DNA from: Prevotella sp.
Lineage (GTDB): Bacteria; Bacteroidota; Bacteroidia; Bacteroidales; Bacteroidaceae
Length of the DNA: 42,280 nt
Direction: 5' to 3'
Assembly: GCA_022775105.1 (NCBI GenBank)
Contig: JALFIX010000082.1
Location: 1-42,280, forward strand
The position numbers and the translations under genes are program-made. Shown one piece after another: positions 38,897-42,280 of this stretch. Within the stretch, counting starts at the first letter, position 1. Every line of letters begins with the position of its first letter. The notes below the pieces were generated by a model. That model saw only the letters and a list, made by a program, of their open reading frames with translations, was not told where the DNA came from and did no database searches.

Positions 38897-40564
38897 TTAC
38901 TTCTTCTTAGTGGCATACAGTCCGATGCAGGCTCCTATGAAGCCGCCCGACTGGTGGGTGCTCAGGTTGACTGCGTCAACTCCTTGGGCTATTGTCTCCC
39001 AGTTCTGACCGTCGGCGGAGAAACTGAAGTCATAATAGCGACCATCGCCGTGTATCTTGAGCTTCACCGGCCTGTCGGCACATTTATCGCAGAGGAACTT
39101 TGAACCTACCACTACATTATTTTTCTCCGCGCGCGTGAGAACTATAGCAGTGCGACCGCCCACCTTGGTCTTGCCGAAGGTGAAGTTGTAGTTCTCGTTC
39201 TGCAAGAGCACGAATCCTGCCATCTCCTTGTCATTGGCGGGATTGAATGTCACCTCTGTCTCGGCGGTGAAGGTGTTGTGCTGCTGGCGACGGAACACGG
39301 CGGTGATGGGTTTCACCTCGTGGATATTGGCATCCGAGGCCTTGATTGTCAAACCGTTGCTGCCGAGGCTGTAGTTTGAGAAGTCCTGGTTGCGCAGATA
39401 CATCCAGCGCATATCGAGCTTGTTGCTGTCGAAGCGATCGACATAGCTGAAATTGCCGGTATTGCATAATCCGTCCTCGTGCTGCAGGCCTGCCTTTTTG
39501 TTTACTGTCGGCACCACGAGCCCCTTGTCGAGGATTGTGGGCCATCCGTCCTTCCATGTCACTGGCAGGAGATATGTGTCGCGACCTGTGTTATAGAAGT
39601 CATCCTGATACGGACGGCAGGCGAGGAACACTGCCCACCAGTCGCCCTTGGGTCCCTGCACGATATCTGCATGTCCGGCACTGGTCACAATGTCGGGACG
39701 GTTGGGGTCGAGTCCCGTGCGCTGAGTCAGGATAGGATTGCCCTCGGTGTATTCCTCCCAAGGTCCCATCGGGTCTTTCGCGCGGAGGATAACCTCGCTG
39801 TGGAAATCGCATGTTCCGCCCTCGGCGCACATCAGGTAATAATACTTGCCCACCTTGAAGAGATGCGGACCTTCAATCCATATAGGATTCTTCACCACGT
39901 GGGTACCGCCTCTCAGGATTTCCTTCTGCTCACCTATGACGCAGTCGTTCTTCACGTCAAACTCGTGAATCCATATCGAGCGCTCACCCTCATAATTGGG
40001 CTTGCCCGACGGGGCATCGTTGTTTACGATATAAGCTTTCCCGTTCTTGTCGAAGAAGAACGATGGGTCTATACCTCCCACCTCTTTTAAATATATAGGC
40101 TCACTCCATCCCTTGGCGGGGTCTTGGGTCTTTACATAGAAGTTGCCCTTGCCCACGTTGGTGGTAATCATATAGAACGTCTTGTTCTTCTCGTTGTATG
40201 AGATTGCGGGGGCGAAGATTCCGCCCGACACGTGCTGGTTGCCGAGCGGCAACTGGCTCTCGCGGTCGAGCACATTTCCAATCTGCTTCCAGTTCACGAG
40301 GTCCTTGCTCTCGAAGATAGGCACTCCGGGGAAGAACGAGAACGACGAGTTCACCAAATAATAAGTGTCGCCCTTGCGGCAGATGGATGGGTCGGGATAG
40401 AATCCTGCCATCACTGGATTGAAATACTCGTTGGCATTGTCGATAGTCTTGTCAAAACGGGTATCGTTGCCCTCATAGCTGAAATACTTGAACGTTGCAG
40501 ACTGCGCCATCGCGCCGGTAGCCATCACTCCCGCTGCAACCATAGTCAATAGAGTTTTTTTCAT
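38897..40564 (-). CDS. Glycoside hydrolase family 43 protein (beta-xylosidase/arabinofuranosidase type)
   Basis: The 555-residue protein starts MKKTLLTMVAAGVMATGAMA at 40564, a signal peptide; the open frame reaches further up but through promoter sequence. The GH43 five-bladed propeller begins with FYPDPSICRKGDTYYLV (catalytic-base Asp), then GGIDPSFFFD (pKa-modulating Asp) and IWIEGPHLFKVG (acid Glu). From about residue 340 a beta-sandwich domain follows, as in xylosidases. It probably trims xylan- or arabinan-type side chains in the periplasm or at the cell surface. No SusC/D pair adjoins it. A TACCTTTG box lies at 40607-40614 (complement). Confidence 0.93.
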   Translation of the reverse strand: MKKTLLTMVAAGVMATGAMAQSATFKYFSYEGNDTRFDKTIDNANEYFNPVMAGFYPDPSICRKGDTYYLVNSSFSFFPGVPIFESKDLVNWKQIGNVLDRESQLPLGNQHVSGGIFAPAISYNEKNKTFYMITTNVGKGNFYVKTQDPAKGWSEPIYLKEVGGIDPSFFFDKNGKAYIVNNDAPSGKPNYEGERSIWIHEFDVKNDCVIGEQKEILRGGTHVVKNPIWIEGPHLFKVGKYYYLMCAEGGTCDFHSEVILRAKDPMGPWEEYTEGNPILTQRTGLDPNRPDIVTSAGHADIVQGPKGDWWAVFLACRPYQDDFYNTGRDTYLLPVTWKDGWPTILDKGLVVPTVNKKAGLQHEDGLCNTGNFSYVDRFDSNKLDMRWMYLRNQDFSNYSLGSNGLTIKASDANIHEVKPITAVFRRQQHNTFTAETEVTFNPANDKEMAGFVLLQNENYNFTFGKTKVGGRTAIVLTRAEKNNVVVGSKFLCDKCADRPVKLKIHGDGRYYDFSFSADGQNWETIAQGVDAVNLSTHQSGGFIGACIGLYATKKK

Positions 40565-40606
40565 AATCGTTGATATGTTATTTCTTATTGTTTCGAAAAT
40601 CGGCTG

Positions 40607-40614
40607 CAAAGGTA
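40607..40614 (-). promoter_or_regulatory. -7 box before the GH43 gene (TACCTTTG)
   Basis: The complement reads TACCTTTG about 43 nt before the ATG at 40564. No clear TTTG lies 20 nt further up. Confidence 0.55.
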
Positions 40615-40748
40615 GCAATTTTCCATGAAATTCCATATAATAAATGTTTCAAATTGTTTGCCATTCGTTTCATCTGTATTATTTTCCGACCTATACGGTT
40701 GAAAAAACACCCCAAGGATGTGTGATTTCCATAAAATAAAAAGTTGAA

Positions 40749-40828
40749 AAACATCTGTCAGTGTCAGCCTCTACTTCCAACGCTCTGGTTATTAACACAT
40801 TATCTTTTCCAACGGCTGACAGATGTTT
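40749..40828. repeat. Inverted repeat in the gene-free region upstream of GH43
   Basis: AAACATCTGTCAG with TGTCAGCC (40749-40769) and GGCTGACAGATGTTT (40814-40828) form a stem of 15 bp with a 6-nt bulge and a loop of about 45 nt. Neither strand shows a U-run or reading frame here. Confidence 0.75.
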
Positions 40829-40889
40829 CAAATTAAGAATGAGTTAGCCTCCTATGGCTATAATAAAACTTACATTAAAAACGTCAGAT

Positions 40890-41190
40890 TTGTTTGTAGG
40901 GATGAAATAAAATGATTAACTTTGTGTCACGGGGACATTGTCGGTGTATGCCTTGAGGATGGAGGCATATACAGATGCCTGACGACTCTATGCGGGATGC
41001 CAGTTCAACAAGACGCGAGGCATTGGCAATGTCGTTGTCGGCAAGGAACTTGGCTGTTGTCTCGGAGTCATCGAGATTGGTGTTCACGGTATTGAGGAGT
41101 GTCCATCACACCATGCAGGATGACGCGGTTGCTGAAAAAGGAATTAACCGCCGTCAAAGCTATCTCAGTTCCTCTCCTAAAATTGGCAGA
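40890..41190 (-). pseudogene. Possible decayed gene fragment
   Basis: On the minus strand pieces of protein-like sequence appear in different frames: TVNTNLDDSETTAKFLADND followed by IANASRLVELASRI, then after a frame change SVYASILKAYTDNVPVTQS and a stop. Upstream, in another frame, VNSFFSNRVILHGVMDTPQ can be read. The pieces fit one helical protein broken by at least two frameshifts. I do not recognise the family. It accounts for much of the 720-bp gap between the GH43 and ATPase genes. Confidence 0.4.
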
Positions 41191-41199
41191 GGAACTGAG
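41164..41199. repeat. Perfect 12-bp palindrome
   Basis: CTCAGTTCCTCT and AGAGGAACTGAG pair perfectly around a 12-nt loop. It lies 18 nt upstream of the -33 element of the ATPase gene. The following bases are A-rich, not T-rich, so it is not a typical terminator of plus-strand transcripts. Confidence 0.7.
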
Positions 41200-41216
41200 A
41201 AAAAAATGAAAAAAAG

Positions 41217-41248
41217 TTTGGTGGAATGAAATTATTGTCGTAACTTTG
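41217..41248 (+). promoter_or_regulatory. Promoter of the AAA-ATPase gene
   Basis: TTTG at 41217-41220, a 20-nt spacer and TAACTTTG at 41241-41248 match the consensus fully. The start codon at 41284 lies about 29 nt after the expected start of transcription. Confidence 0.85.
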
Positions 41249-41283
41249 CACTCATAATCAAGAATTCAAAAAATGTCGTGAGT

Positions 41284-42280
41284 ATGAACAAGGTTAAGCA
41301 ACTGCCATACGGAGTGTCAGACTTCGAGTCCGTAATAAAGGATAATCTTTATTATGTAGATAAAACCATGTATATACCTTTGCTTGAAGAGCAACCAAGA
41401 AACCTGATGTTTATCCGCCCCCGTCGCTTCGGCAAGAGCCTGCTGCTGAGCATGCTCAAGACATACTACGACAAGGCGAAGAAAGACCAGTTCGAGGAAA
41501 TATTCGGCTCGCTGTGGATAGGCAAGCATCCCACGGAACTGATGGGACGGTATGAGGTGATGCATCTTGATTTTTCGAGAATTGGCGGCACTATTGATGA
41601 GTTGGAGAAGAAGTTCGACCAATATATGATGCGCCAGTTAGACGCTTTTGTTCGCAAGTATGCAGCCGATTATCCTGACTACTTTGTCAAGGAGTTCTTT
41701 GAATCGACGTCAGGAACTGACAAACTGATAATGATTACTACCGTAGCCAACGAGCTCCGCATCCCGATGTATCTCATCATCGACGAGTATGACAATTTCA
41801 CCAATGTCGTGCTGAGCGAGAAGGGCGAGGAGGTGTATCACAAGCTGACGCACGCCGAGGGCTTCTACCGCGACGTGTTCAAGAAGTTCAAGGGCACGTT
41901 TGAGAGGATATTCTTCACTGGCGTAAGCCCTGTCACACTTGATGACCTTACAAGCGGATTCAACATCGGCTGGAATATATCCACCATCTTCTATTTCGAC
42001 AAGATGCTCGGTTTCTCCACGGAAGAAGTGCGCGAGATGTTCACGTATTATAAAAATGCAGGAAGTCTGCCTGCCGATTGCGACATCGAGGCGATGATAG
42101 AGGAGATGCGACCATGGTATGACAACTATTGTTTTGCAGAGGAATGTCTCACGGACAATAACCGTGTGTTCAATAGCGACATGGTGTTGTTCTACCTCCG
42201 AAATTATGTGATGTACGGGGATTCACCGGAAGTGATGCTCGACCCGAACACCAAGACCGACTACAACAAGCTGAAGAATC
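41284..42280 (+). CDS. AAA-ATPase-like/PD-(D/E)XK nuclease family protein, 5' part
   Basis: The frame starts MNKVKQLPYGVSDFESVIKD and is still open at the window edge, giving at least 332 residues. A Walker A region lies in RPRRFGKSLLLSML (near residue 47) and a Walker B in YLIIDEYDNF (near residue 170), followed by RIFFTGVSPVTLDDLTSGFN. This is the AAA-ATPase-like domain found in many Bacteroidetes genomes in numerous copies; complete members carry a C-terminal PD-(D/E)XK nuclease, expected beyond the window. The role is unknown; mobility or defence have been proposed for the group. Confidence 0.9.
   Translation, partial: MNKVKQLPYGVSDFESVIKDNLYYVDKTMYIPLLEEQPRNLMFIRPRRFGKSLLLSMLKTYYDKAKKDQFEEIFGSLWIGKHPTELMGRYEVMHLDFSRIGGTIDELEKKFDQYMMRQLDAFVRKYAADYPDYFVKEFFESTSGTDKLIMITTVANELRIPMYLIIDEYDNFTNVVLSEKGEEVYHKLTHAEGFYRDVFKKFKGTFERIFFTGVSPVTLDDLTSGFNIGWNISTIFYFDKMLGFSTEEVREMFTYYKNAGSLPADCDIEAMIEEMRPWYDNYCFAEECLTDNNRVFNSDMVLFYLRNYVMYGDSPEVMLDPNTKTDYNKLKN

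Noticed and set aside
41164..41199. The 12-bp palindrome as a rho-independent terminator
   Set aside because: No T-run follows the stem on the plus strand, and on the minus strand the T-run precedes rather than follows it.

Overview
The window comes from a member of the Bacteroidales, most likely Prevotella in the broad sense. Three things point there: promoters of the Bacteroidetes type (TTTG, 19-20 nt, TAnnTTTG), weak or absent Shine-Dalgarno sequences, and gene families typical of the group (WbqC-like protein, DUF2851, SDR-type mannonate oxidoreductase next to uxuA, C10 peptidase fused to BspA-like repeats, 'smalltalk' micro-protein, HU-HIG-like protein, DUF5675). The species is not determined.

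Positions 1-24300 are mostly core genome. In order they hold an M16 peptidase, two convergent Na/Pi cotransporter paralogues, a TGS/uridine-kinase-like nucleoside kinase, a QueD-like protein, the minus-strand set dapB-lepB-WbqC, a plus-strand run (DUF2851, thioesterase, dprA, dus, ruvB, coaD, M15 peptidase, heparinase-like lyase, ybeY), an SPFH protein, uxuA with an SDR (hexuronate catabolism), a small LRR protein, and a candidate structured RNA of about 290 nt with its own promoter and terminator. Positions 33525-42280 return to ordinary genes: C10-LRR peptidase, S41 peptidase, topoisomerase subunit B (parE-like), GH43 glycosidase, and the 5' part of an AAA-ATPase/PD-(D/E)XK protein.

Positions 24403-33585 form the accessory region. 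A 60-bp sequence, the last 19 codons plus stop of the C10-LRR gene, occurs at both ends as a direct repeat (58 of 60 identical). In between lie a smalltalk micro-protein, an HU-like protein with an acidic tail, an Rpn-type PD-(D/E)XK 'transposase' between two copies of a palindromic repeat, an orphan basic protein, and a plus-strand run: unknown protein, DUF5675, small protein, OB-fold-like protein, DUF3987-like P-loop protein, CHC2/Toprim primase and a second DUF5675-like protein lacking the His/Cys motif. No integrase or tyrosine/serine recombinase is visible. The arrangement resembles an element inserted at the 3' end of a gene, carrying replication-type and nucleoid-type proteins. It is the best candidate for an undescribed system here.

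Two repeat phenomena run through the window. First, 7-bp arrays (GAAGAAT-type) lie just at or after stop codons, in the sense orientation of the gene on both strands, and often supply the stop codon itself, so unrelated proteins end in NEE, SEE or NEK. Second, two unrelated coding sequences (dus and the heparinase-like gene) contain in-frame insertions built alike: short tandem repeats, then GCCACCGTT, then a perfect 8-bp hairpin with loop TTTTG, then a C-rich stretch. These resemble palindromic elements that invade coding sequence.
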